Below are positions 45,412 to 57,959 of a DNA stretch of 64,000 bases, piece after piece; position 1 is the first letter of the stretch; every line of letters begins with the position of its first letter. Source of the DNA: Hormiphora californensis. Taxonomy: Eukaryota > Ctenophora > Tentaculata > Cydippida > Pleurobrachiidae. A model generated the notes under the pieces. It saw nothing but the letters and a program-made list of their open reading frames with translations. It ran no database searches and had not been told where the DNA came from. Location: positions 5,056,032-5,120,031 of the forward strand of contig CM035359.1 in assembly GCA_020137815.1 (NCBI GenBank), in the 5' to 3' direction. A program made the position numbers and the translations under genes.

Positions 45412-46347
45412 ACACATTTTTTCTGTTTTCTACTTCTCTCTATATTTTGACTCATCACGGATTATATTCGCCATGACTGTTGACTTTCTGGAGCCGTGTT
45501 GATGTATCGAGCCAAATTCTCGATTGCTTGTCGTTATGAAACAGAGTAGTTTCTGTGTAGGAAACAACGGCCTAAAAGGAAAATAGTGATCGGAGACTTG
45601 AGAGTACTGTGGTGTTACTGTACGATGTGTTGTGCAACGCAGGCCCAGGTTAACTTACCTGCGTCTTGCAACACCTTGAAAAGTGCTACCTTAACCAAAT
45701 AAAAATACGTGGCATTGCGCTCGGGTTGATATACCATCCCGAGTTCTTTTGGTTAACATACTCGGGTAATTTTGGTCCCTAAAGTTGGTCCCTAACCATG
45801 GTTATCTAGGGCGAACGCTTGCTCCAAGTACAACCACAGCCAGTCCAACAAAAAACAGCAATCATTATTCGGTAAAGTCCGTACGTGGGTTTTAATTCAT
45901 TTCCCTCCTCCTTCACATCACCCTTCTTCTTGTTCTTGGACTTACAATCCTCCTGGTATGTGATTTTTACAAAACAAATATTAAAGCTTTTGGTTCATTC
46001 GATAAACTTCCCATCTAATCGCGGATCTTGGCCTTATTGAAATCGATATCCAGGGACCAGGAGTGATGATAATATTTTTGTGTTGGTATCGATATCCTGC
46101 GACTGTGTTATAGAGTTAATATTATCATCATCACTTCTTCTTAAATTGATGAAGATACTCAATTACGAGTGAAAATCGACGGAATGGTCACATGCAACAA
46201 ATAAGCTTTTAATATGAGACTGTAGAGAAGAGAATGAGACCAAGATGGGGGGACCAAGATCTCTATCGAGATATTATAAGCCACGCTGCAGACGACGAAA
46301 AAAAGTTCTACAGTATGTAACTTGAAACAATATTTTGTTATCTGGTC
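43829..46347. other. Intergenic with CT/GA low complexity, no gene
   Basis: GA-rich at 44690-44830; CT-rich at 44993-45190 and 45340-45412. TGATTTTTACAAAACAAA recurs at 44393 and 45962. A hairpin GGTGTTGCAAGACGCAGG type inverted repeat lies at 45627-45675, and GATGATAATATT inverted copies at 46062 and 46118. Open frames here track the repeats. Confidence 0.45.
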
Positions 46348-47260
46348 ATCTCTATTATAATAAGCAAATGAACGTCGTGATGAGGATGGTGACCTATCCA
46401 CACGTGCAAATAGTGGGGGGTTGCCAAGGAGGTGGCTTGGAAGGGGTATTGGAGGGGGGATACTGCACGTGCATGTTTTTGGTTGTTTGTTGCGTGTTCC
46501 TGTGTGGTGTTTCGTGGTGCTTTGGGATCTACTGCTGGGACCTCCATGATTGCCAAAGCCTTTCTACCTACGTACCCCGTTGATTCTCTACACAGCTACA
46601 ATTCTACGGATCTTTATCACCTGATTCTACATGTTATTCAGCGGGATTTCCCTTGATGTTTGACACCAGCGTTCTACCACTCTACCAACCTCCGTATTCT
46701 TTACCCCGACATGGAGATACGAAGAGTAAGAGGGGGAGAGAGACATGGGGACGGTGGGGGGGGGTGAGGGACTTCAATGGGCTTTCTAGTCCTTATTATA
46801 ATTTGCAAATGAACGTCGTGAGGAGTAGTGATGTAGTATCCCACGTGCAAATGGTGGGGGGTTGCCAAGGAGGTGCCCTGGGAGGGGTATTGGAGATTGT
46901 GGGGGGATACTGCACGTGCATGTTGTTTGTTGTTTATTGCGTGTTCCTGTGTTGTTCCTGTGGTGTTTTGGGATCTACTGCTGGGGCCCCCAAAGCCTTT
47001 CTACCTACGTACCCCGTTGATTCTATACACAGCTACAATTCTACGGATCTTTATCAACTGATTCTACATGTTATTCAGCGGAATTTCCCTTGATGTTTAT
47101 CAACAGCGCTCTACGGTCTACCAACCTCCGTATTCTTTACGCCGACATGGAGAGACGAAGAGTAAGAGGGGGGCATAGAGACGGGTGGGGGGGGAGGGGG
47201 GGCTGTTGTAGGACTTGACAATGGGCTTTCTAGTCTCTATTATAATTTGGAGATGAACGA
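46348..47260. repeat. Tandem duplication, about 445-bp unit, two copies plus start of a third
   Basis: Copies begin TATTATAAT..GCAAATGAACGTCGTGA at 46348, 46793 and, partly, 47229. Both full copies keep an open frame ending STAGxxxAKAFLPTYPVDS (second copy ending at 47093), but the differences I compared in that frame are all amino-acid-changing, so coding is not supported. Confidence 0.75.
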
Positions 47261-47693
47261 CGTGATGGTCGTTCGTTAGGCGGTATCTACGCGACAGACT
47301 GCTCCTTCATTAAGAATTTCAATGGCGTGTTGTGACGAAATATTGGTGAGCTGACGTAACTTGGTGACGACATTGCGGTGACCTACAACTATGGCTCATG
47401 CAACTATGGCTCATAGAATCTATGAGCCATAGATGCATGCAACTATGGCTCATAGATTCTATGAGCCATAGATGCATACAACTATGGCTCATAGAAATGT
47501 GATCTGATTAGGTTCTATGAGCCAAAACTAGTGAGACTGAGTGACACGTGAGTGACACGTGAGTGACACGTGAGTGACACGTGAGTGACACGTGATAGAT
47601 CGAATCATATAATATTGAATGAGCACAATATGAATAATGAGCACAAATGTAAACGATTTACATAATAATAAATCTAATATTACATAATTAAAA

Positions 47694-48032
47694 TTACACT
47701 ATCAGTTCATCTTGGATATAATGGTAAAAGGGGTCCTTCTTTAGACAGTTCATAGAGCTTTTCACGTGAATCAGCAGCTCCTTAACACGATGTTTATTCA
47801 AATCTATGATCGGGTAGGTACTAAACAGCCGCCTTGCATTATCACTATCAGGATCCACAGTAAAAACTCTCCAACAGGTCTGATTTTCGAGAAAGTAGTA
47901 TAGGTAGGATGTTCCCAGAAATTGCCTGGCTAAAGTTTCTGATCTTTCACACTCTTCCAAAACCTCCCGGTACTCGTTGAACGTTGTAGTGTTGTTCGTG
48001 ACGTCGATAACAGCTAGTGAATCCACTGACAA
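47694..48032 (-). CDS. Exon-like open frame carried by the foldback, left arm
   Basis: A 112-codon open frame without an ATG start: the first sense codon is TTG, and minus-strand acceptor-like sequences (CTCATTAG and ATTTGTCAG) lie just upstream, so it looks like a captured terminal exon. The protein (YREVLEECERSETLARQFLG ... YPIIDLNKHRVKELLIHVKS ... QDELIV) is compact, charged and with normal composition, quite unlike the surrounding repeats. I do not recognise it. Function unknown; a chance frame is possible but its composition argues otherwise. Confidence 0.4.
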   Translation of the reverse strand: MSVDSLAVIDVTNNTTTFNEYREVLEECERSETLARQFLGTSYLYYFLENQTCWRVFTVDPDSDNARRLFSTYPIIDLNKHRVKELLIHVKSSMNCLKKDPFYHYIQDELIV

Positions 48033-48943
48033 ATTCTAATGAGCGGGATGGATATGTGACAGTGTCACATATCCACCCCCCTCACTGACACGATTCTGGG
48101 ATGAGTCATTAGCAGAGTGAAACGATACGAGATACGAAAGTTATGATTCGGGGGAGCTCATTAGCAGTGTGAGACGATACAGTATATGGAACATGATTCG
48201 GGGAAGCTTATTAGGAGTGTTAGACGATATGAGACACGATTCGGAGAATGTTTTATCGCTTTTTCTATCTATCTCTAACTCTATCGATCTCTATCTCTTT
48301 TTGTCAATTATCTTGGACTTGAGAACCAGATGAGGTGCCTACCATTATACTATAATGCGAGCTGACGCTACACACTTGGTGAGTTTAGTGCCCTTATTTT
48401 TGGTAATAAGAGCCTATCGATTCGCCTCATTGTTTTTACGAGGATATGTTGTTTTAGATGGAATGCGTTGGGTTTTATTTATTTTCGAGTCTTGCCAAAC
48501 AGACCAAATTCAAACCATTCCATCTAAAACAACAACAATATTCCCCTAAAAACAACGGGGCTGAGCCGACATCCAGATAAAAAAGGAAAAGGAGTATGGA
48601 CAAAAATAAGGGCACCAAAGTTTGTAGCTTCCTCGCATTAGTATGGGTAGGTATCTCATCTGGTTCTCAAGATAATTGACAAAAAGAGATAGAGATAGGT
48701 AGAAAGAGCGATAAAACATTCTCCGAATCGTGTCTCATATCGTCTAACACTCCTAATAAGCTTCCCCGAATCATGTTCCATATACCGCATCGTCTCACAC
48801 TGCTAATGAGCTCCCCCGAATCATAAGTTTCGTATCTCGTATCGTTTCACTCTGCTAATGACTCATCCCAGAATCGTGTCAGTGAGGGGGGGGGGGTGGA
48901 TATGTGACACTGTCACATATCCATCCCGCTCATTAGAATTTGT

Positions 48944-49279
48944 CAGTGGATTCACTAGCTGTTATCGACGTCACGAACAACACTACAACGTTCAACGAGT
49001 ACCGGGAGGTTTTGGAAGAGTGTGAAAGATCAGAAACTTTAGCCAGGCAATTTCTGGGAACATCCTACCTATACTACTTTCTCGAAAATCAGACCTGTTG
49101 AAGAGTTTTTTACTGTGAATCCTGATAGTGATAATGCAAGGCGGCTGTTTAGTACCTACCCGATCATAGATTTGAATAAACATCGTGTTAAGGAGCTGCT
49201 GATTCACGTGAAAAGCTCTATGAACTGTCTAAAGAAGGACCCCTTTTACCATTATATCCAAGATGAACTGATAGTGTAA
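48944..49279 (+). pseudogene. Inverted, disrupted copy of the same frame (right arm)
   Basis: Matches the left-arm frame almost base for base, but TGG has become TGA after ENQTC and one T is added just after, breaking the frame. The rest still aligns to the terminal codons. Confidence 0.65.
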
Positions 49280-49292
49280 TTTTAATTATATA

Positions 49293-49456
49293 ATACTAGT
49301 GGACCCAGGCCATCCTACGGATGGCATAAAACTGATCGTTGTTCATACCTCTCACTTCTCAGTTTCCTCTTAGTCCTACCTCTCTATCTCTCTCTCTGTC
49401 TCTCTCTCTGTCTCTCTCTCTGTATCTCTCTATCTCTCTCTGTCTCTCTCTCTGTC

Positions 49457-49487
<31 letters not shown>

Positions 49488-49827
49488 TCATTTTTATCTC
49501 AATTTCTCTGTCGTCACGTCTTTGCCTATTTTATATGGGGGATCTCATCACGCACAGTGGACTACTGGGTGAAATGTGGGATCTGATACTCACTGGGATG
49601 ATCTGATAGTCACTGGGGTAATCTGATCATGGGTGGGGTGATCTGATCCTCTATGGGATGATCTGATCTTGGGTGGGGGATCTGATCCTCAGTGGGGTGA
49701 TCTGATCATGCATGTGGGGTGCTCCTAGCATGCTACTTGTTACGTGATCTGATCTTGATGACGACGATTTAGGGACCACCAAACATGCATGGGTGGGATC
49801 AAGTTTCGGGTGTTTTTGCATTATATA
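49293..49827. repeat. Insertion in the right foldback arm, with tandem GATCTGATC units
   Basis: Absent from the left arm. It begins CTAGTGGACCCAGGCC, holds a CT microsatellite (49379-49487) and about six irregular repeats of GGGATGATCTGATC (49580-49715). Origin unknown. Confidence 0.55.
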
Positions 49828-50159
49828 GTAAGATTAGATTTATTATTATGTAAATCGTTTACATTTGTGCTCATTATTCATATTGTGCTCATTCAATATC
49901 ATATGATTCGATCTCTCACGTGTCACTCACGTGTCACTCACGTGTCACTCACGCGTCACTCACGTGTCACTCACGTGTCACTCACGTCCCTCACTCTCAC
50001 TAGGTTTGGCTCATAGAACCTAATCAGATCACATTTCTATGAGCCATAGTTGTATGCATCTATGGCTCATAAAATCTATGAGCCATAGTTGCATGCATCT
50101 ATGGCTCATAGATTTTATGAGCCATAGTTGCATGAGCCATAGTTGTAGGTCACCACGAA

Positions 50160-52575
50160 CGTCGAACACATTGAAGAGTGAAGACATATTGTGAACACAT
50201 TGAAGACACATTGAAGACACATTGAAGACACATCGTGGACAGTCTGAAGACATATTAAGAGCACACATTGAGGACAATTGCAATTTGTGGACAAATTGTG
50301 GGCACATTGTGGACAGATTGAAGACACATTTTGGACACATCGTAAGCACACATTGAGGACAAATCGTAGACACATTGAGGACACATTGAGGACACATTGA
50401 AGACATATTTTGGACACATTGTGGACACATTGTGGACACATTGAGGACACATTGAGGACACATTGAGGACACAATAGGACACATTGAAGACACATTGTGG
50501 ACATATTGAGAACATATTATAAACACATTGAGAATATATTACGAACACATTGAAGACACATTGTGAACACATTGAAGACACATTGTGGACACATTGAAGA
50601 CACATTGTGGACACATTGAGGACACATTGAGAACATATCATGAACACATTGAGAGCATATTACGAACGTCGAACACATTGAAGACATATTGTGAACACAT
50701 TGAAGACACATTGAAGACACATTGAAGACACATCGTGGACAGTCTGAGGACATATTAAGAGCACACATTGAGGACAATTGCAATTTGTGGACAAATTGTG
50801 GACACATTGAGGACACATTGAAGACATATTTTGGACACAATGAAGACATATTGAGGACACATTGGGGACAAATTGTGGACACATTGTGGACACATTGAGG
50901 ACACATTGAAGACACATTGAAGACACATTGTGGACACATTGAAGACACATTGTGGACACATCGTGGACACATTGAAGACACATTGTGAACACATTGAAGA
51001 CACATTGTGGACACATCGTGGACACATTGAAGACACATTGAGGACACATTGAAGACACATTGAAGACACATTGAAGACACATTGTGGACACATTGAAGAC
51101 ACATTGTGGACACAATGAAGACATATTGAGGACACATTGGGGACAAATTGTGGACACATTGTGGACATATTGAGGACACATTGAGGACACATTGAAGACA
51201 TATTTTGGACACATTGTGGACACATTGAGGACACATTGAAGACATATTTTGGACACATTGTGGACAGATTGAAGACACATTGTGGACACATTGAAGACAC
51301 ATCGTGAGCACACATTGAAGACACATTGTAAACACATTGAAGACACATTGAGGACACATTGAAGATACATTGTGGACACATTAAGGACACATTGAGGACA
51401 CATTGAAGACATATTTTGGACACATTGTGGACACATTGAAGACACATTGTGGACACATTGAAGACACATTGTAAACACATTGAAGACACATTGAGGACAC
51501 ATTGAAGATACATTGTGGACACATTAAGGACACATTGAGGACACATTGAAGACATATTTTGGACACATTGTGAACAGATTGAAGATACATTGAAGACACA
51601 TCGTGGACAGATTGAAGATACATTGAAGACACATCGTGGACACATTAAAGACACATCGTGAGCACACATTGAAGACACATTGTGGACACATTGAAGACAC
51701 ATTGTGGACACATTGAAGACACATTGTAAACACATTGAAGACACATTGTGGACACATTGAAGATACATTGTGGACACATTAAGGACACATTGAGGACACA
51801 TTGAAGACACATCGTGGACACATTGAAGACACATTGAGGACAAATTGTAGGCACATTGTGAACACATTGAAGACACATTGTGGACATATTGTGAACACAT
51901 TGAGGACACATTGAAGACACATTGAAGACACATTGTAAACACATTGAAGACACATTGAGGACACATTGAAGACACATTGTGAACACATTGAGAACATATT
52001 ATGAACACATTGAAGACACATTGTGGACACATTGAAGACACATTGTAAACACATTGAAGACACATTGAGGACACATTGAAGATACATTGTGGACACATTA
52101 AGGACACATTGTGGACACATTGAAGACACATTGTAAACACATTGAAGACACATTGAGGACACATTGAAGACACATTGTGGACACATTGAAGACACATTGT
52201 GGACACATTGAAGACACATTGTGGACACATTGAAGATACATTGTGGACACATTAAGGACACATTGAGGACACATTGAAGACATATTTTGGACACATCGTG
52301 GACACATTGAAGACACATTGAAGACACATCGTGAGCACACATTGAAGACACATTGAGGACACATTGAAGACACATCGTGGACACATTGAAGACACATTGT
52401 GGACACATTGAAGACACATTGTAAACACATTGAAGACACATTAAGGACACATTGAGGACACATTGAAGACATATTTTGGACACATTGTGGACAGATTGAA
52501 GATACATTGAAGACACATTGAAGACACATTGAAGACACATTGTGGACACATTGAAGACACATTGAAGACACATTG
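50160..52575. repeat. 2.4-kb satellite of an 11-bp unit
   Basis: Unit ACATTGAAGAC / ACATTGTGGAC, about 220 copies. A higher-order duplication is visible: about 150 bp starting GTCGAACACATTG at 50160 recur from about 50667. Since 11 is not a multiple of three, three units (33 bp) restore the frame, and all three minus-strand frames stay open, giving Cys-rich 11-residue periodic proteins (for example VSSMCPQCVFN). These are artefacts of the repeat. Confidence 0.95.
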
Positions 52576-53118
52576 TGATAGAACCTCGATCTATTCAATG
52601 CTGACTTTCGATTCGAAAGTCAGTATTGATTTTAGCATTAAAACCAATTTATATTTGTAATTGAAATTAATTAAAATATTAATACATTACATAAACATCT
52701 AATTGTACACAAACTCTCATTTTATACTGCCCTTCACGGCTAGACACATGTGTAATATGTATAGTTCAATTGGATACACATCGTGTATCCAAATAATCCT
52801 CCAATTCCCTCTCAGATATTTTCCAAATGAAATCGAAGAATTCGAGTAAAAACTGAGAGAATAATTTTAGTTTTATCATTCGCTTCCGCCCACCTATTGT
52901 CTTTTTGGTTCAAACACAGTTCGATGATTTGGTATACCGGCTACCATGATAACACATTCAACAGCTGCAAGTGTTCCAGTTCCGCTCTATCCAATTCCAA
53001 AATGAGTTTATTCCTGAAAATTAATTCCATTGAAAGGACATTTACACACATGATTCAATTTAATCGACTCCAACTATGTGTGTCAGTAATTACTAATTAT
53101 ATATTATCTATAGTACCT
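52576..53118. other. Downstream flank of coiled-coil gene; one short palindrome
   Basis: CAATGCTGACTTTCGA and its complement form a palindrome at 52596-52628. No exon recognised. AT-rich sequence could contain polyadenylation signals on the minus strand. Confidence 0.35.
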
Positions 53119-56069
53119 CTAAGCGTTAGTCACATGGGTTGGTAACCCAGCGCCACCTCCTGCAGCCGCCACCGCCGTCGACTTTTTCTTCAGAGTTTTC
53201 TCAGCCTCAGCTATCTTCTTCCTCTTAGCTCGTTTCTTCAGCCGTCTCTTTACCATTTTCTCTTCAGCCGCCCTGTTGGGAGATATTAAGTTGATAATGA
53301 TACATGGTGAGATATCTTGCCACCACATGATTAGATCGCCAGATCTGCTCAGATCTGTATGGCGGTGCCACCCGACAGGTAACAAGATAAATTTTCAGAC
53401 AAAAACACACCATCCAACTCGAGGCGGTACAATTGTGTGAAGATAAATAATTCGAATGAGATAACTTACTTTTCTCGACCAATGGCTTCGTTGCGCTCCA
53501 TTCGCAGTTCGAATTCGCTTGGAGTTTCACCTAGGGAAAGGGGGTCGTTAAAATTGGGACAGACTCCAGGTCACATTTAAAAACAGTACAAATAAGATGG
53601 GATCTCATAGGAAAAACACCAGGTACAAATAATATTTCATAAACAGATCGTATACCTTCCTCGGGCGAGTGAATCATGTACTCGTAGAACTTGGGGCGTT
53701 CCTTTGGCTCCTCCTCAGGTACCTCTGGGAGGTCCAAATCTGTGTCCGTCATATCTTCTTCATCCTTTCGTCCGAAGAGTTTCAGTTTGCCCGCCAGACC
53801 TCCCTCCCCTCCAATTGGTCCTAGACCAGGGGCACCAATGGGCAGTCCTGATGGCTCTAGAAATGGGAGAAGGGATCATGGTAAAGGGATACTAGGGGTA
53901 ACTAGAGGGTTACTAGGGGTAACTAGAGGGTAACTGGGGGTAACTAGGGGTAACTAGAGGGTTACTGGAGGGTAACTTGGGGTAACTGCAGCGGTGCTTT
54001 TGAGTCGTCCGATTCAAAGGTTGCTAAGTGTAACCAAGGGTTGCTAAGTGTAACCAAGGGTTGCTAAGTGTAACCAAGGGTTGCTAAGTGTAACCAAGGG
54101 TTACTAACCGGGTGGCTGTTGCATCTTGATTTGTTCTTGACGTAGTGCCTCCAAGGCCTTCTTAACCCTCACTAGATCTAGGTTCTGATCCATATTGATT
54201 GTCTTTTCATGCTCCAGACCCTCCTTCATATTCTGGGACTTGTGTCGCTGGGGGGGGGGGATAAGAGGAGTGAACAAACAAACAAACAAACAAACAAACA
54301 AACAAACAAACAAACAAACAAACAAACAAACAAACAAACAAACAAACAAACAAACAAACAAACAAACAAACAAACAAACAAACAAACAAACAAACAAACA
54401 AGCAAGCAAACAAACAAACAAACAAACAAACAAACAAACAAATCTTCTTACCACATCTTCAAACTCTTTTGTGACTCTAAGATGTTCACTATCCATCTTC
54501 TGGTTAGCATCCTTGAATCGGTGATCCGTGTTCACCTGGTGATTTTGCAGAGTCTGGTCCACATTTTGTAACTGCGCAAGGTATATATGTTAGTTTGGAA
54601 TATTTCATGTTAGTTTGGAATAGTCCATGTATTGTAGACCATGATAGGAAAGCGGTTGTCATGGAAATTCCTCAGAAGAGAGAAAGGAGTAAAGAAGTAT
54701 TGACCACATCGCAGAGAAAGAAGGGGTTGATTAATGATTTACCTGGATGAATGTTTCGTTAAGTTCGCGTTTAGTCTTTTCCGTTTTTCCATCCAGACCA
54801 TCCAGCCTCTCCTCGTGTTCGCCAATCTGCTCCTGCATACCTGTAATTACACACCCAATTATAGCTTATTAGTCGGTAATTGCACACTCAATTAGTTCAT
54901 TCGTGTGTAAATTAACTAGTGCAGGATTATAATTTAGCAGCAAACGATACTCGGTTTAGACTCAGAAGACGAAATTCAGCCAGTCTGTTGGTCAAGTTCA
55001 ACATCTCCTTGGCCCATATAACACTCGACCTACCGTTTTGAAGGCGAGCGAGACGTTCGTGTTTCCTCATAAGCTCCTTAGTAGATATGTCCACTTCCAT
55101 CTTAAAGGCCTTCTTCAGCTCTTTCCGCACATTCTCACCAGTCTCCTCAATCTAATGGGGGTGGAGTAAAAATACAGGAGAAATATTGCAGTAGAAATAC
55201 AAGAGAAATACATGAGAAATACGGGAGAAATACAGGAGAAATATTGTAGGAGAAATATTGTAGGAGAAACAGATGCCATGTAATATCTAAAAGTGATATC
55301 TAACCACTATCAGATACATATGGTGTACCACTGCAACTGATTTCGCAGAATAGGAGGCAGGTAGGCTTATAGAGTTCTAAAAAGAACACTTTTTAGTGTA
55401 CCAGGGGGAATACAAGGGTGAGGGGAGAAACAAACACCACAGATTAAGGCAGGAACCGACCGAATCAGGAAATACTGGTCCCTGATTGGCTAATAACCAG
55501 TCACGTGACCTAAATAACGAGTTCTGATTGGTTGTTTACTTGTTTCGGTCGGTTCCTGGATTAAGGATTCTAAAACAACATATATACCAGTTGGGTTGTG
55601 TCTGTCTGGAAGGTGGTCATCCTGTCCATGAGCGCCTTCTGTTCCCTCTCTAACCTAACAAGATGATCCCGCTGCTTTAAAACTCGCTCCTTCAATCTCA
55701 CTGTCTCTTCCCACCTGAAATATGGGGGGGGGGGGTCAGGAGATAATACTAGGGGCGGGAGGATGAGTAATACGGATTATAACAAACGAACACTTGCGGA
55801 GTTGTTTGACTTAATACCAAAGAATTTCCCCAATTACTATAGATGGTATTTTATTTAGTGACCCCCTTACTGAACAATTAATGGTATTAATAACATGGTA
55901 GTAATAACATGGTCGGAAAGTGTTAAGCCTCACCTGCGTTCTTTTTGCATGGCCTCCTCGTAATCGGTCAAACAGCAGTTAAACATCTCACCAGCTCTTT
56001 GACACATCTGACCGTAGGTAAAGAAACACCTCTGTCCACATCCCATATCCTCGGGATCGATACGGGCTC
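53119..56069 (-). CDS. Coiled-coil protein, 3' nine exons (5' end missing)
   Basis: Exons 56069-55934, 55714-55588, 55151-55034, 54840-54743, 54571-54452, 54247-54109, 53856-53656, 53530-53470, 53272-53119 (stop). All have GT-AG borders and join in frame to 383 residues plus a split codon. The first visible exon is Cys-rich (CGQRCFFTYGQMCQ ... MFNCC), then long heptad-type coiled coil (WEETVRLKERVLKQRDHLVR; HEERLDGLDGKTEKTKRE), a Gly/Pro-rich linker, an acidic stretch (LDLPEVPEEEPKERPKFYEY) and a very basic tail (KRRLKKRAKRKK). The basic tail could be a nuclear signal or a nucleic-acid or microtubule contact. I do not recognise the family; a structural or cytoskeletal role is a guess. The start and 5' exons are not found; the minisatellite and LINE lie upstream. 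Confidence 0.7.
53880..54105. repeat. GGTAACTAGAGGG and 20-bp TTGCTAAGTGTAACCAAGGG repeats
   Basis: Short tandem repeats filling the intron before exon 53856; four exact 20-bp units at 54021-54100. Confidence 0.9.
54274..54441. repeat. (AAAC)n microsatellite in an intron
   Basis: About 168 bp of CAAA repeats, as in the Ig-like gene intron, again (UUUG)n in the transcript. Confidence 0.95.
55442..55566. mobile_element. hAT-like MITE, 109 bp, with 8-bp target duplication
   Basis: Element 55450-55558, flanked by GATTAAGG at 55442-55449 and 55559-55566. Nearly identical to 32277-32385. In an intron of the coiled-coil gene. Confidence 0.9.
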
Positions 56070-56074
56070 CTGGT

Positions 56075-56246
<172 letters not shown>

Positions 56247-56640
56247 AGTTGGTCCACCTGTCACCACCTCCTATCGGTTTCCCCCGGGCAACAGGGTCAC
56301 ACGGAGTACCTTTTCCCCATCCCCTTTTCCCCTTGATCGATTTTCAGGTCCGTGTGGCCGTGGCTAAGCGTGGCTGTGTATCAAAAATACGGGAAAAAAT
56401 CATAAAATACAAAACACAAAAAGATCTTCTTGGCTAGGCGGCCCACAGTGTATCATCGCCAACTATTACGTTCCTACCCCGCCTTCCCCGGCTTAGGGTT
56501 ACCCGTGGAACAGGCACCTTCCAGCCACCTGTGGACCTCCCATGCCCCTTTATCTACTAACCCACTAACCAATCCTGATACTAATCTGCTAACCCCCTAA
56601 ACCTCCCATTAATAGGGTACCGCTCCAGATAGGGTTCTAC
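56247..56640. other. Spacer, no exon recognised
   Basis: Should contain or border the next upstream intron of the coiled-coil gene, but I see no supported exon. Confidence 0.35.
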
Positions 56641-57665
56641 TTCGGAGAGGATCATTTTCCCCGTTCCGGAGAGGATAGTTCGCCCCGCCCCACAGAGGAT
56701 AGTTACCCCGTCCCAGAGAGAATAGTCTACCCCGATCCAGAGAGAATAGTATACCCCTTACCCCGCGCCTGAAAGGATAGTTTACCCTGCTCCACAGAGG
56801 ATAGTTGCCCCGTTCCGGAGAGAATAGTATACCCCTTACCCCGCGCCTGAGAGGATAGTTTACCCCGCTTCACAGAGGATAGTTGCCCCGTTCCGGAGAG
56901 GATAGTATACCCCTTACCCCGCGCCTGAGAGGATAGTTTACCCCGCTCCACAGAGGATAGTTGCCCCGTTCCGGAGAGGATAGTATACCCCTTACCCCGC
57001 ACCTGAGAGGATAGTTTACCCCGCTTCCACAGAGGATAGTTGCCCCGTTCCGTAGAGGATAGTATACCCCTTACCCCGCACCTGAGAGGATAGTTTACCC
57101 CGCTCCACAGAGGATAGTTGCCCCGTTCCGGAGAGGATAGTATACCCCTTACCCCGCACCTGAGAGGATAGTTTACCCCGCTCCACAGAGGATAGTTGCC
57201 CCGTTCCGGAGAGGATAGTATACCCCTTACCCCGCGCCTGAGAGGATAGTTTACCCCGCTCCACAGAGGATAGTTGCCCCGTTCCGGAGAGGATAGTATA
57301 CCCCTTACCCCACACCTGAGAGGATAGTTTACCCCGCTCCACAGAGGATAGTTGCCCCGTTCCGGAGAGGATAGTATACCCCTTACCCCGCGCCTGAGAG
57401 GATAGTTTACCCCGCTCCACAGAGGATAGTTGCCCCGTTCCGGAGAGGATAGTTGCCCCGATCCAGAGAGAATAGTATACCCCTTACCCCGCGCCTGAGA
57501 GGATAGTTTACCCCGCTCCACAGAGGATAGTTGCCCCGTTCCGGAGAGGATAGTATACCCCTTACCCCGCGCCTGAGAGGATAGTTTACCCCGCTCCACA
57601 GAGGATAGTTGCCCCGTTCCGGAGAGGATAGTTTACCCTGTTCCTGGGAGGATAGTTTACCCCGT
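56641..57665. repeat. 78-bp minisatellite, about 12-13 copies
   Basis: Unit composed of AGAGGATAGT blocks separated by TTGCCCCGTTCCGG, ATACCCCTTACCCCGC and TTACCCCGCTCCAC. 78 is a multiple of three, so a 26-residue periodic frame stays open. Blocks of the same AGGATAGT core suggest the unit itself grew from a shorter repeat. Confidence 0.95.
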
Positions 57666-57959
57666 TCCAGTTAGATCACAATGCTTCACATATATATGTC
57701 CCCGTTCCAGATCCACCATATAGACATATAGATACACACCCGTACGCTGAAAGTGTCGGTTCGTGCTGAAAAGCTGCAAGGATGGCCGGGTAAACCATCC
57801 ACTAACGGACCAAATGTGGCGGTGGGATTCCGTTACCGCTGTGCACCGGTGGCAGTGTTAAGACCCCCAAACCCGGCTCTTCTTCTAACAAACCGATGAC
57901 TATGTATACACAGTGATTGGTTTGAAACTCACCCCCAAAACTTACTCATCTTATTCGAC

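Larger units (their letters stand above)
47377..50154. mobile_element. Giant foldback element, 2.8 kb
   Basis: The ends are GGTGACCTACAACTATGG and its complement. Left arm 47377-48407, right arm 48605-50154, loop about 200 bp. Arms include CATCTATGGCTCATAG palindromes, an 11-bp tandem GTGAGTGACAC tract and a shared protein-like frame. The right arm alone holds an insertion of about 535 bp (about 49293-49827). Arms otherwise match closely, with point changes. The right end abuts the 11-bp satellite. Confidence 0.8.

Noticed and set aside
46432-47093. Duplicated small protein genes
   Set aside because: The differences compared between copies in the shared frame are all non-synonymous; no start or splice support.
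50160-52575. Long Cys-rich open frames (up to 491 codons) on the minus strand
   Set aside because: Open in all three frames because the 11-bp unit lacks stops; no start context, splice logic or non-repeat part.
56727-57599. 290-codon periodic frame
   Set aside because: Product of the 78-bp minisatellite; copies vary at third and other positions alike.
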